From: Sycobia sp. Sy_11
Taxonomy: Eukaryota; Arthropoda; Insecta; Hymenoptera; Epichrysomallidae
Direction of reading: 5' to 3'
DNA length: 64,000 bases
Assembly: GCA_018907035.1 (NCBI GenBank)
Contig: JACCIC010000279.1
Span: 372,001-436,000 of the forward strand
How positions within the stretch are numbered: position 1 is the stretch's first letter; each line of letters opens with the position of its first letter. Below, piece by piece: positions 23,188 through 35,552 of this stretch. The translations under genes were made by a program, and so were the position numbers. Under the pieces are notes generated by a model. That model had not been told where the DNA came from, searched no databases, and saw only the letters and a list, made by a program, of their open reading frames with translations.

Positions 23188-25556
23188 GTAAACCCGCCCG
23201 CCTTGGTAAGGCCAATGAGCTCGTCGCGTAGTTTTATCGCATTTTCTACAGTATACGATCCAGTACGGATATCATCAACGTAACAATCACGCTTGAGGAT
23301 TTGACTCGCCATTGCAAATCTTTCACTCTCGTCCTCTGCTAATTGATTAAGCACATGAGTCGCAGAGTGCGGAGCTGATGCGCTACCAAATAAAACCACG
23401 GGAATCATATATGTTTTCAATGTTTCCAGTTCGTTTTCCCACCACAAAACTAATTGATAATATGAATCATCTGCGTGAAGCCGTATTTGCTTATACATTT
23501 TCTCAATGTCTGCGAGCAGAACGATCTGGTGTTCGTGGAATCTAAGCGTGATTTCAAAGCTGCCGTCTTGAACGACGGCTCCGACCATGAGACAGTCGTT
23601 TAATGAAACTCCCGTGCTCGTTTTGAAGGATGCGTTATTTACTAATCGACGCTTCGTTGTGGAGCTTGACTTCTTTGAGACAATATGGTACGGCAAAAAG
23701 CAATGCTTATCTTTGATTTTACATTCATCGATTGGAACCATGTGCCCTAATTGAATTGACTCGTGGACACTATTTATATAATCTAATTTTAAGTCTGACA
23801 TTTTTGATAGCCTGCGCTCCAAGGAATAAAATTGACCTTCTCCGAGTCTGCGCGATTCGCCTAAATTTACTATCCTTTCATTAAAGGGCAATCGTACAGT
23901 GTATCGTTCTGTTTCTGAATCACGTTTTGTTGTATCCTTAAAATGCTTTTCAACTTTATATTCTTCTTCGGATAAGAATTTTTGATTTTTTATTTCTGCT
24001 ATTTCCCAAAACTTATTAATCGATTTGTGTAATGCGTTAAAGGCTAAGATGCAGTAAGTTGATTTTTTAAATTTTTTCTGCTCATTAATGTTACCCGAAA
24101 GTACCCGACCGAGCTTCGTTTTTTGCCACACTGCGGTGGATCCCGGAATTCTCTCCTGACCGACAGATAGAAGTTGGAAAAATAATTCGATCCCTATTAA
24201 TGCATCGATTTGTCTTGGCTTATTAAAATCGGGGTCTGTTAGTGGATTTTTAAATGGCACGCTTATATTCCTTTTATCGAAGTATTCATTTGGAAGTTGA
24301 TTGCAAATGCTCGGGAGAATAAGAAATTGAATATTCTCTTTAAAATCAGTGTATGGCGAATAAATTTCTGCTTGAATTGAGTGCCTAACGCGAGTCTCGA
24401 CTTGATTCAAAGTTTCTACTGGAATATCAATTCGATCGCGAGCTAATTGCAAAGCTTTCGCGAGACTTTCTGTAATAAAATTAGACTGAGCACCGCTATC
24501 CAGTAAGACCCGTGCCTGTAAAAAGTGACCGTTCTTATTCTTAATATTTATCACGGCGGTAGACAAAATTGATTGTGGCGAGACAACCGCGCTGTACGCT
24601 CTACAAGCCAATCCGTTCAAATTAGCAGCCGGAATATCTGACTTAGAATTATCCGTTCGATTATTATCCCGCGAATTCGCTTCTCTAATCTCATAATGTA
24701 ATAAAGTGTTGTGTTTACGGCCACATTTTTTGCAACCTGACCATTTACAATCCAATGTAATGTGACCCGAATTTAAGCAATTGAAACAGAGCTTACATGA
24801 CTTGATTTGCTCACTCCGTTCTTTCACCGAAAGTTGTCTAAACGTTTCGCATGCAAAAATTTTATGCGACCCTTGACAGATTGCACATGAATTCGACGGA
24901 TGCGCTACCGCGAACACTTGTTTTTTGCCGTGAATATATTTCGCGGGCCCGCTGAATTTATTCGAAATGTTAAGATCAGTTACTTGAAGAACCTGACATC
25001 TTTTCTCTAAAAAACTCGTGAATTCTGCCATTGTAGGCATTTCTGTGTCCGTAACGACCTTTTCCCACTCCTGATGCGTAACACGATCAAGTTTAGCCGT
25101 GAAGTTGTCAATTAAAATCGTATCCCATGCGTCGATAGGCTGACCTAGCGATTTAAGCGCGCGCAGATGCATATTCATAACATCAATAAATTTTCGTAAG
25201 CTAGAATCGCATTCTTTGCCAATCCCCGGAAGATCCATTAAAACGCGAACATGTTTTTGAATTATAACGCGTTTATCGTCATAACGATCCCTTAATGATT
25301 GCAACGCTATTTGGTAGTTTTCCTCAGTCAATTCAAGCGAATTAATAATTTCTTCTGCTTCTCCCTTTAAGCATGATTTTAGATAATATAGCCTTTGAAT
25401 GTTATTTAAACCTGCATTTTCATGCACCATCGCGACGAATAGATTATAAAAAGATACCCATTTGTCAAAAGAACCACTAAAGGTTGCAAGTTCGATACGC
25501 GGTAGGCGAAGTTGCGAAGTCTCATTTTGACTTGTGCCGTTCACAATTGGCTGCAT
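23112..25556 (-). pseudogene. BEL gag-protease-RT
   Basis: An 814-codon frame. Residues about 15-190 are the DUF1759 gag region (SFDKWVSFYNLF, LKGEA). Cys/His knuckles follow: CAICQGSHKIFAC at 224-236 and a C-X2-C-X4-H-X4-C knuckle at 257-270. The aspartic protease motif LLDSGAQSNFI is at 351-361. The RT spans about 560-789, with FLPYHIV, LLADIEKMYKQI and the catalytic YVDD at 759-762. The last 25 residues after KAGGF are junk from a fold-back insertion. The true start of gag lies upstream at 25864, across a frameshift and a stop. Compared with intact BEL polyproteins this frame keeps the whole middle of the protein. Confidence 0.94.
23130..23160. repeat. 12-bp perfect inverted repeat from a fold-back insertion
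   Basis: ATACCCACTTAC and GTAAGTGGGTAT flank a 7-base loop. The inner arm is a copy of the normal RT sequence around Lys-Trp-Val, and ACTTTGCG units recur beside it (23142-23180). The insertion separates the two pol frames. Confidence 0.9.
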
Positions 25557-25672
25557 TACGGGCTGCTCTGACGTAAACGTGTCACGTTTTCTATCTATTA
25601 GATCTTGCGCGCGACTCGTGATTTCGAAAAAGGCTTATTCAAAATGATCATTATCGGTTGACGTTACTCCTA

Positions 25673-25864
25673 CTATTGCGTCAATACGATTCGATAAATT
25701 TTCAAATTCGTCAAGAATTGGCTGGATTCTTGCCAAACAAACCGTAACTTCTGTTTTTTTTCTTGATTCGACGCGTCGCTAATAAATGTATTGAATTTCA
25801 TCAGCTTCGTATTGAGTGCCCCTCTCCAGGTTTTTAAATGTTTTAACTCTTCTGCATTCGCCAT
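25673..25864 (-). pseudogene. BEL gag N-terminus
   Basis: Starts MANAEELKHLKTWRGALNTKL, which resembles the usual beginning of BEL gag (a short acidic start, then LKxxRGxLKxxL). The frame runs off near 25750, where a neighbouring frame continues the protein (IQPILDEFENLSNRIDAIVG). A stop near 25636 separates this from the long gag-pol frame. The position between the 5' LTR and the main ORF supports it as the original start. Confidence 0.8.
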
Positions 25865-26331
25865 TTTTAACAGAAACTATTCAATACTCAATTGAATTGA
25901 AGCAAAATGATTTGAAAAGGAAAACACGAGCTTATCTTTTGAATTATAGAAGTTATCTCTCCTTGATACTTTAAACCAATGCTTGCTGTTGCTTCGCCTC
26001 GATGACTCGTTGATGTTTTGACAAATGACACTCAAATCGGTCAAATTGATGATTTTGCTTAGCAAATGTATAATAGATGGTTGTCTTAGATGTCCTTTGT
26101 AGCTGCCTTTATTGAATTAGGTTGCCTTCTGTGTTTTCTTATCGTGTTTGGTATTCCACGTGAGTCCCTCAAACGGTAGATTGAATCTGTGTATTACTGG
26201 TTTTTTTTGCTTTGCTTTCGATGCCTGGACGTATCGCTTTCGATCTTCACTTGACTTTGAATTAACACTTTCAACTTAGACACATCGATCTGCTGAATTA
26301 ACTATACATCAGAGTGACACTTTTTTTTCTT

Positions 26332-26355
26332 CAAATCATCTGGCTCGACGGACCA
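26332..26355 (-). promoter_or_regulatory. BEL primer-binding region
   Basis: Directly inside the 5' LTR the minus strand reads TGGTCCGTCGAGCC. It starts with TGG, the complement of a tRNA CCA end. I cannot name the primer tRNA from the sequence. Confidence 0.6.
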
Positions 26356-26892
26356 TGTTATAATTCCGAATTGACGATTCTCGCAGAGGCTCGCAATACG
26401 CGAGTATAAAGAATGCTGCACACGCGACGTTAATCGGATGCGCCTTCACATAAAATAAATGACTTGAACTCTGAATGTTATAGTTTCACAAAGTTTATTA
26501 ATTATATTTTACAAGAAAGACCTGAGGACAACTGCTCAGCACTACCGTTCGACGATAATTGATGTACACAATGTTGTTTCCAAAGCTCATTGAATACGTT
26601 CTTGCAAAAATGCTACATTCTGATAGGTTATATTTAATTACTAGGCATACATATCTAGACTCCGCCTCCACAAGACGTGGAGGTTTGAAGGATCGTCTTG
26701 ACCGTCGCAGCAAGGAGTTTTATGGCTCTACCTGAGCGAGACACGTGCCTAATACGAAAACTTCCCCATTTTATTGAACTACATAATGAAAGTGTACATT
26801 AAGGTGACATAAAGTTGGGGAATTTTCTACATTAACACAATTCCTTTGTAAATCATCATTAGAAATATATTGCGTATATTTAACACTCAACA
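26356..26892 (-). repeat. BEL/Pao 5' LTR (full length)
   Basis: On the minus strand it starts TGTTGAGTGTTAAATATACG and ends ATTATAACA, that is TG...CA. The outer flank is directly the 280-bp interspersed repeat (26893). No target duplication can be checked because the other LTR is truncated. Confidence 0.93.
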
Positions 26893-27172
26893 ATGTATAT
26901 GGGCGCGACCAGAAGCAACCAGATGTTCGACGGGGTTTGGTAAAAATGGGCGCGATCAGCTGCTTACTGAAATAAACTCAACGGAACGATATCCCAGTAA
27001 GTCACTGGCAAGTTAAAATACCGTACCTGACCGTTTATTTCCACTGATTACGTCAACAGCGGAAAATTGGCAGTTTCATAACCGTTTATGACATTTACAT
27101 GGGCAGTATAGGAAAATGCATTCCAGCATTGCCATATATACTTATCGGCAATTTACCGGAGGCCTTTCGGAA
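26893..27172 (+). repeat. 280-bp interspersed repeat core, copy 2
   Basis: ATGTATATGGGCGCGACCAG through GGCCTTTCGGAA, closely matching 18149-18430 and 43127-43415. It abuts the BEL 5' LTR. Confidence 0.9.
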
Positions 27173-28105
27173 ATAATTTTAATTTCTTTGAATTTTAAAC
27201 CTCTTTAGTAAATGTTTTTTATATGTATACACAGCCTTCACTGTACTTTATTGGCCTCAGAGATTTTCACCTGCAAATTACTCCCTGCATGTTGAATCAA
27301 TCCTACTCAATACCATTTCGGAGTTAAATCTACCGGCCTACTAAAAAGATGAAACAATATATGCTATGGGCTTACCAATTATGTTATGCAGACAATCTTC
27401 ATGTAGATTATTCGGGCCTAAGTATTAAATCGCGAACTCATTTATATCCGTAAAGCCGGATTAAATTGTTTAAATCAGTAAATTAAATCAGTAAAAACGG
27501 ATTAAATTGTTTAAAATAATCTTTTTGGACCGTAGGCTCGTTGCGGATATTTCTTCCTCAGACTTACCTTTGTGTATCCTGGAAATTATATAAGTGATAA
27601 TATATATTGATAAATTATTGGTAATCCAGAAAAGACGGATTAATGATCAGGTATAGGGGGGGGAAATATTTCTATATTTTCTACTACTAATAATAAAAAA
27701 AAATCCAAAATAGATTTATTTAATTAACTAAGAAAATAACTTAGATTTTTATTCAATTTGATAAAATTATAATAATTAATAAGCGACTCCTACCTAATAC
27801 GCACCCGCGATAGGCTAACGCATGAATCCGCTCACACAGGGTGTGAGAGATAATTTTATAAGTATAAGAGAGAGATACAGTAACAAGAGCGGCATCTTAC
27901 GAAGAACGAGATGTACTACTAAAGAAAACTGTGTGCGCGCTTGCTACTCTTACGATTCCTATTCTATGACTATATCTCTCTGTGTCTCTCACACGTTCTA
28001 AAGCTAATATATAAGATCTAATATTATCGATAAAAAAAAAGAAATTAAAGAAAAGAGTAGAGGTAAATCACACTCTACTAAAATCCGAATATACTAATCA
28101 TATAT
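27173..28105. repeat. segmental duplicate of 45280-46420
   Basis: Two parts follow one another, as in the other copy. The first is a unique block (27180-27455, with CAGCCTTCACTGTACTTTAT and GGAGTTAAATCTACCGGCCT). The second is an inverted Gypsy LTR (from ACGGATTAAATTGTTTAAAA to ACTCTACTAAAATCCGAA). Relative to 45280-46420 it lacks about 190 bp plus the outer LTR end. A small CAGTAAATTAAAT duplication sits at the deletion point (27475-27500). Confidence 0.88.
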
Positions 28106-29532
28106 TTAATTAGCATTCTAATTCTAGTTTTTACAATATCGATTTTCTTCATAAATTAAGTTTTTCCAAAAAATTAATAAAACAATATTTACAACCTAAA
28201 AAACCGATTGTAAATTGTTAATAACTATATAAAAACCTGCTTTCGGTGAAGTAGAGAGCAGCTTGAATTGTATGAACGCAATTTCTAGACAATTGAATGA
28301 AATTATTCGTGTAATTGATACAGTCGACTGCAATTTCATGATTTAATATTGGAATAAATAAGAGAAAAAGATCATCGATTTAATAAAAATGTTTAAATCC
28401 TTAAATGATTCTAAAAATACTTCTATGACATGACGGAAATCTTTACATTTGCCATGCTACAGTTGGTAACAAAATTACATTTCTTGATTTCCCATGTATT
28501 TCCTTATACCTATAGTTAGCATGCAGTTCGCGGTGTTTACATGTCAATGTACAGACATAATTTGTATATAATACTATGACACTTCTTGAATTTTTTCAAT
28601 TTGTATGTTCAAAATCCTGTTTACTGATATATGTTAATTTTTTGTTCACCATGTTTTACCATGTATGTAATAAATCTGCAATACATAATAAAAACAAACT
28701 AATTCATTATTCAAAAGAATCCAGTTTTTCAAAAACTAGATAAATGGGTATTTTTAAAAAGAAATGTGTACATAACTATTAACGTATTAAGTTCTTGTGA
28801 AATGGCAGAGCAGCGAGAAGTGACAATATTGTTTCATCTGCAATTCTATCCAAATAAGCATAAAAATTTGATTCGAAAATAAGTTGAAACTATATTTATC
28901 AAGAACATATGTAATTTTTTAAACAGCACATTTCTTCCACTACTTTACCTATAAATATTATTATTGTTTTCATTTTTTGATTACTATTTTACCTCATTTA
29001 AGTAATTGTAAAATAATATATATAACATAAAATAGCATAAATTTTTTTAGCATATTCTAAAAGTTATTGGGTTGCACGGGATAGAAACTCTTCATAAGCT
29101 TATCTTTTTTGAGTTCAATATTAGTGACGAACTAAATAGAAAGTCAACAACTCTTAATATGAACATATAACTTTTAATCTATAATTACTGATTTATAAAT
29201 AGCTATACTTTAAAAATAACTATATTACGATAACTCAATCATTTAACATTTACTTTAGTATATCATGCATATTTAAAATAAAATTGAAAATTAAGCACAT
29301 TATACAGAGAATTATGAAATACAAAATGGGAGTACTTAAAGAAATCGACTTGTCTTAAGTAATTACTTTTCACACTTTCAATGAAGTAGTTCGTATGATA
29401 ACTAGGAATAGATAATATTATTACATATGAAATGAATAATCCATTTCATTAAATATATCAGTAAATATGTCATTTCTGTAAAAAATTGCTTTACTGTTTT
29501 ATTATATTATTTTATCTATAAATATATATATA
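28106..29532. other. AT-rich spacer, no gene seen
   Basis: No frame, repeat family or RNA gene recognised. Confidence 0.6.
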
Positions 29533-30305
29533 TGTAGTAATATGTATTGGTTATTTCACCCTATACATGTTGATTATTTCAACAAATAAGAAAAAAGGGA
29601 GGGAAAAAGGGAAAAAGAGAGAGAGAGAGAGAGAGAGAAGGAGAATGAAATTATTATAATATAGTTAATATAGTATAAAATACCTTGCTTAATAGAGAAG
29701 TCAATAAAAGTTTTTCTGGATGATTAAATCGTGACCATTTTTGTATAAAAATAATTATTAAATTAGTCGATTAGATTATTGTGATTGTTAAAATCTGTTT
29801 GACCCGAGAAACAATAAAACTATTAATACGAAGGATTCTTGCCAAGTGAAAGGTGCACAAACCGGCCGGTGTTTTAAGCATCAAGCTCACGCCATTTACA
29901 TCGTTGGGTTGTTTTGTTTCCAGCGTTGAATTATAAAGGTTCGTGAATTTTTCTATACTTATTATATTTTCGTATTTTAGTAGAGTGGTATTTACCTCTA
30001 CTCTTTTCTTTAATTTCTTTTTTTTATCAATAATATTAGATCTTAGACATTAGCTTTAGAACGTGTGAGAGAGACAGAGAGATATTGTCATAGAGTAGGA
30101 ATCGTAAGAGTAACAAGCATGCACACAGTTTTCTTTAACAGTACATCGTGTTCTTCATGAGGTGGCGCTCTTGTTGCTTTATCTCTCTCTTATACTTACA
30201 AATTTATCTCTCTCGCACCCTGTGTGAACGGATTCGTGCGTTAGTCTATCGCGGGTGCTTATTAGGTAGGGGTAATATATTAATTATTATAATTTTATGA
30301 AATTA
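29533..30305 (+). repeat. Gypsy 5' LTR (3' part missing)
   Basis: Begins TGTAGTAATATGTATTGGTTATTTCACC and follows the LTR at 50913 through CGGATTCGTG and TAGGTAGGGGTAATATATTA. It departs near 30305, so about 330 bp of the LTR end and the primer-binding site are missing. A GA microsatellite (29615-29638) is expanded relative to the other copy. Confidence 0.88.
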
Positions 30306-30645
30306 ATAATATTTGGATATAATAGGAATTGATACCTCTCAAGGGACGGAGATATCAATTCCTACCATTAATAGCAAAATACAATAAAATCAAAGCCGAG
30401 GATAACACCTCAGGCTTGCCATATGAAGCAATAAAATTAATTTCAAATTTCCCCAAAAATAGGAGTCACCTCACGAACAATGAGGAACTCCAATTGTGTT
30501 AGGTAAAAAATATTTTATATTGTATTTTTTCCTTTAGCTTATAGAGAGCACCCATTTTTTTAACAGGTCCCTCTATAAAAATATTAGCAACACAGTTTGA
30601 GTTATCCTCCACTTTTATCGCTGTAAATAGGTATTTTTTTACGAC

Positions 30646-32440
30646 ATGGCCAAACGATCAACCTCTCAATGGTGCTTATATTTCACGGGAGGTGAAGTTG
30701 ATGATTACCTCCATCAGCTGTCTCTGCGAAGCGATGGTACGATATTGGACTGGCTTCGCAGAATAAACCAATGACTGAAAGGAGAATATGACCAGGATGA
30801 TTTTGTTGAAGAGAAAGAAGATTCGGGTCATGTCTTCCTTAAGCATGAGTCAGTCAGGAAATCCTTCATTGAAAGGATTATTGCCCAGGGTGATCCCTCC
30901 TGACTAGACTCAACGGCTGATGGAGAAGAGAGGCATCGGTTGGAGTCACTGGAGAATGACGAAGAGGTCCAACGGAACCTTGAAGCCTCTAGATTGCGCT
31001 TGAGGGTGAGTCTGACCATCGAGCCTGGTGTGGATGAGCAGACGACTGCAGGAGTCCTACTCCTCCCACAAGAACAGTCGGGACAGACGACCCCACCCCC
31101 GTCGTCAAGCGCAAACCCCAATTTTCCGCCTGGCAGTCTACCTCTATGCACAATTGATGATATTGTGCGGTTTATGACAGTTCAAGACCAACGAACAAAG
31201 AGGTTCTAAGAAGCGCTTGCTGCCATAACCAACCAATTATCGGCTATGTCTAAACTTCGATCCGCACCGGTCAGCAGTACACGACTGGCCGATGACCCTG
31301 CACAGAAGAAGGTACAAATACAAGACACATTTGTGTGTCACGGATCCACCGTGTAGGAAGAATCGTCAGTCTCCCTGCAACCGCCAGCCAGTGGTGTTTC
31401 GACGTAACGCTGAAGTCCTCGTGTCCGTGAACGTGGCTGGAAGGGGGGAACTCCTCGAAGCCATCAAAAACTTCGAGGATTACGCTGTCCGGAGGATTAC
31501 CCAGTGAGAAGTTAGATTTCATTGGGGGATCCAAGAGGGATATAGGCTTACTGGTCCGTAAGTGGGATATCCATTATTCCCATCAGGACCTTGAATTATT
31601 CCTCATTCATCTGATGAAGAATTAACTCAGGCGCTCCCCGAAATATTCGAGGGGAAGGCAGAGTTATGGCTCGAAACTTTAAGAAGAAGAGGCATAACCA
31701 CCTGGAGTGAAGTCCGTACCGCTGCAAAACAATGGTACGTAGCCGGTCCAGAATATCGAGGAAAATGGGTTAGAGAGGCCGAAACTCGAAGTCAAGGAGC
31801 CAACGAACCTTCGAGTGATTATATCGCTTGTCTTCTCTCGATATTCGATTGGCTAAATCCATCCCTCCCCGAGACAGAGCAATTGGATAGACTGCTGCGC
31901 AACACACGCCCCGAAATCCAGCGAAGGATACCAAGGAAGTCCATTAGCAATGTGCAGGAATTTCTAAATTTGGCCAGAGATGCCGAATTTGCATTGGAGT
32001 GTGAAAAATGCTATCATACTCCTCCTTCGCCGGATAAGGCGATTTTGCGGGAAGCCGCATATAAATCGCCGAATTCCAGGCGAGCTAGAGCTAGAATAGC
32101 TGCCACTGTATATCAGGAAAATCCTAATCAAGAAAAAGGGATCAATCCTGACATGGCAGAAATACGCAAGCTACTGATCGAAGGCTGAAACCAGAAGATG
32201 AAAGAAGAGGGTCTTCGAAAACGAACCGCCAACCCTGGAGGCGGAATCGAACACCCCCTAAGTAGAAGTCTACTAGAACTACCAGTCCGGAGAAGGTTAA
32301 CAAAGCTCCGGAGGACCGTCCACCAGATAAGAAGAAGAGTTCGGACGGCCCAGTCAAATGTTATAAATGTAGTGAAATGGTTTACTACCGCATTTATAAC
32401 TGCCCGAAATGTTCGGGAAACGGGAAGCAAGGCGGCCAAT
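30646..32440 (+). pseudogene. Gypsy gag pseudogene
   Basis: The start codon is at 30646 (MAKRSTSQWCLYFTGGEVDDYL). Stops occur at 30772 and near 30900, with further frames at 30940-31209 and 31883-32188 (MDRLLRNTRPEIQRRIPRKS, a capsid-like segment). A zinc-knuckle-like CYKCSEM...NCPKC lies near 32350-32410, with the His position lost. The order start, capsid, knuckle, then protease is that of Gypsy gag. Many stops and frameshifts are present. Confidence 0.82.
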
Positions 32441-32649
32441 AGGGGTCAGGTCGACTTGCAACCCAAACGTGACCCCAGACGAAAATATTCGAGGATCTTG
32501 TTCCTCGAATTCTCAGTCGTCCTCGACTAATCAGACCGAAGAGAGGCCTGATCCAGTTGAGGAAATTCCGACGACTGAGGAAAATGATAGTGGCGAATTA
32601 GATCCCGGCCAAATTGCAGCACGGATGGAAGAAGAATTACTGAGTACCG

Positions 32650-34655
32650 GATACGTGCATTGTACGACACCGGCGCGTCTCGTACTGTCATGGGCAAGAT
32701 CGGGCTACAATTAGCAACGGCTTGCTTCAGTTCCACCCAGCGTCTGGAGTTGGTGCTAGAAGCCCAGGGAACTTTTCGCTTTACGTCACGGCTGATGTCG
32801 AACTGCCCTTTGAATTGGCAGGGACCACGCGCAATGTGTTAGTCGCTGTGATCCCTAATCTTGAAGTAGATTGCTACGTAGGGGCCAATTTCGCACGAGC
32901 GTTCGGAACCATCCATGATCCGATTGATAATTCGTTGTGGGTCAAAATAGCGAATAAACGGGTCAGGATGGAAGTATCCGCAGTCACGTAATGAAATCCA
33001 ACGACTGGCACCGTTGCGATTGACTGACAGCTTATCTTCTGAAATTATTCGAGTAGGCGAAATAAACTCAGAAAAAAATACTGGTTTTGATCTGACCATG
33101 GAGTTTTCGAGGTTAGCATCCATTGGTCTCGCAGATATAACACGGCAGAAACAAGAACGTATGAAGAAGCTCTTAAATAAAATCCTGCCGGCGGGAGAAG
33201 TGCCACTGAGACGTACGATTTGGGCGCAACATATAATAGATGTAGGAGATGCTCGCCCTATACATCAAAAGGCATATCCAGTCTCTATGAAAATACAAGA
33301 AGAGATGCATTCTCAAGGTAGAGAAATGCTAGAGACTGGAGTTGTCGAATCATCCACCAATGGATGGTCATGCCCAGTGGTGATGGTACGTAAAAGGAAC
33401 GGGAAGTATAGATTTTGCATTGACTTTCGAAAAGTTAATTTAGTTTCGAAACCCGATGCATACCCGTTACTTAACATGGACCAGATTCGAAGGAAGCTAC
33501 AATCAGCTAGATATATTTCTACCTGATCTGCCTGCCACCTATCTGTGTAGCGCGTACCATCAAATACCACTTCATCCGGAATCCAAACCGATAACGGCAT
33601 TTATGGTACCTGAAATGGAGCTGTTCCAGTTTACCAGGATGCCTTTCGGTCTATCTATCGCTGGAGTATCGTTTCAACGATTTATAGACCGAATTATCGG
33701 ATCGGATCTCGAGCCGAATGCCTTCTCATATCTTGACGATATTATTATATCGCCACAGAGACATTCGAAGAACACTTAGACTGGATACATCATGTTCTTG
33801 CTCGAGTACATGAAGCTGGACTCATGATAAATCGGGAAAAGAGAGTCTTTGGACACACCGAAGTCAAGTACTTAGATATTCTCGTGAATCATGAGGGATT
33901 CCGTCCCGATCCCGAGAAGATCCAACCAGTAATGCATTATACGGAAAAGAGAAACCTGAAGCAACTTAGACGTTTCCTCGAGATGGCATCGTTGTATAGA
34001 AAATTTCTGAAAGATTTTGCTACCATCGCCGAACTACTCACACGTCTAACTAGAAAAGACTGTCGTTATGAGTGGACCGAGGAACAACAAGCCTCTTTCG
34101 ACAAAATCAAATCAATGATCGCTTCGGCATCCGTCCTGCACAGACCGTCGTTTGATATCCAGTTTACCGTACAAACAGATGCGCGCGACACTGGTATCGG
34201 AGCTGTCCTTACGCAGGAAGTCGACGGACAAAAAAGGGTGTTGGAGTACGCGAGTAGAGCACTCTCCCAAGCTGAAAGAAACTATTCGGTAACCGAGAGA
34301 GAGTGTTCAGAGAGTGCTTAGCGTCATATGGGCTATTGATAAGTTCCGTCCTTATATAGATGGATATCATTTCCGTGTCGTTACGGACCACAGCAGTTTT
34401 AGATGGATTCGTATGATGTAGAATCCTACTGGCAGACTCGCACGATGGGCTCTAAGATTGCAAGGGCAAAGTTTCGATGTAGAGCATCGTAAAGGGACGT
34501 TGAACAACGTACCAGACGCCCTTTCGAGGATGTCCGAGGGAGACAATCTATCTTGCTCAACTGTAACTTGGGCAAGAGATACCGAAGACGAATGGTATCT
34601 AAAATGGTTCATGAACGTCCAAGATCGTCCCAACGATTATCCGAAATCCGAAAAG
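32650..34655 (+). pseudogene. Gypsy protease-RT-RNase H pseudogene
   Basis: The protease motif LYDTGASRTVMG lies at about 32657-32692. The reverse transcriptase runs across frames 33014-33526 and 33456-33779, with VVESSTNGWSCPVVMVRKRNGK, FCIDFRKVN, YHQIPLHPE and YLDDIIIS (catalytic Asp pair intact). It continues at 33824-34321 with VFGHTEVKYL and FDKIKSMIASASVLHRP. RNase H follows with TVQTDARDTGIGAVLTQ, RALSQAERNYSVTERE and VTDHSSFRWI. The reading ends at 34655 (NDYPKSEK), just before the integrase should begin. Several frameshifts are present. It is the 5' partner of the integrase at 47.8 kb. Confidence 0.93.
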
Positions 34656-34721
34656 TAATTTCAAATCTTCGCCAGACAGTATTACATTTAGCTAATGATA
34701 TAGTTCTTAAAGAACTATATC
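34656..34721 (+). repeat. chimeric junction: scrap of the 47.57-kb block plus palindrome
   Basis: 34656-34697 (TAATTTCAAATCTTCGCCAG...TTAGCTAAT) matches 47569-47606 within the unrecognised ORF block with about three differences. It is followed by GATATAGTTCTTAAAGAA, which matches the integrase start at 47879-47896. Together with the next bases this makes a 25-bp palindrome (12-bp arms, one central base) at 34697-34721. Confidence 0.85.
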
Positions 34722-35552
34722 ATGACGAAGTCGGAACAATTGCATCAAGTAAAGAATGAGTGTTACGTCGGCGACGGCGATTCCAAGACATATTATAAAG
34801 TCGTCGAGAATAATGTTCCTTATGATATAACGAAAAAAGAATGCGTCAATCATCTATCTAAACGCATGGGTACTCGATTGCCCAATTGCAAAAAAACCAC
34901 TAAAGGTCTTGGAGGCAGGGGTAAGCGTACTGATAAGCTTATTAAGGATCTTACCCTTTATTGCGGGTTCGCTATAAGGTGCAACATTGATTCTTTAGAG
35001 AATATGAAAAAAGCCATGTGGGCAACCTTTTTACATAAATCCTCGACCGATTCACATCTAAGGCACGAAAATTGCCCGGAAGGTCCGGCATCTTGCTGCC
35101 AATGGCAAAAGGCTCGCGCGCTCGGAAAACTGAAAGGATTTCAACACGAATCTGTATTACCCCAAGACGTTCTGGATGCTATAAAGCCGATATATACCGT
35201 ATATATCTCAGTCGTGACGATCTTTTAAAACGATGCTTAGGTGCTTTCAATCAGAATAAGAACGAAAGCTTCAACAACATTATCTGCAAATTTGCGCCGA
35301 AATCAACGTTCAGTGGAGTAAGAACTGTACATATTGCACACAGCACTTCTACGTGTGTTAGAATTCATGGGAGTCCGTATCGGAATGAATCTTTACGATT
35401 ACTGTCAAAAGATTGACAAAGAACGCATTAATTACACGAATCATCATACACTGGCAAACACGCGTGAAGGACGTTTGCATGCCCAGGAATTGCGCCAAAA
35501 ACAAATGATGGATGCGGAACAGCTGCTCTACGGCCCCAGGATTGCCGAATAA
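34722..35552 (+). pseudogene. Mutator-like transposase, C-terminal part
   Basis: The translation is of the type annotated as a Mutator-like transposase domain in arthropod genomes. It reads GDGDSKTYYKV (an Asp-containing box), then KKECVNHLSKRMGTRLPN, KGLGGRGKRTDKLIKDL, HLRHENCPEGPASCCQWQKA and VLDAIKPIY. It continues in a second frame (LSRDDLLKRCLGAFNQNKNES, FAPKSTFSG; 35072-35416) and returns to the first with YDYCQKIDKERI and LLYGPRIAE (35334-35552). So there are two frameshifts. The N-terminal half with the first catalytic residue is missing. It directly abuts Gypsy sequence. The family assignment is from memory of conserved motifs. Confidence 0.75.

Larger units (their letters stand above)
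19958..26892 (-). mobile_element. BEL/Pao LTR retrotransposon
   Basis: A minus-strand element of about 6.9 kb. It has a 537-bp 5' LTR (26356-26892), a primer-binding region right after it, gag and pol in order, a purine-rich tract, and a 3' LTR (19958-20446) that lacks about 48 bp at its outer end. Pol has the BEL/Pao order (gag DUF1759, zinc knuckles, protease, RT, RNase H, integrase, DUF5641). Frameshifts in gag, RT and integrase make it non-autonomous. Scattered LTR differences show it is not a brand-new insertion. Confidence 0.95.

Noticed and set aside
31601..31640. CTGATGAAG as another hammerhead core
   Set aside because: No GAAA box, stem II or stem I pairing follows. It is a chance match inside Gypsy gag.
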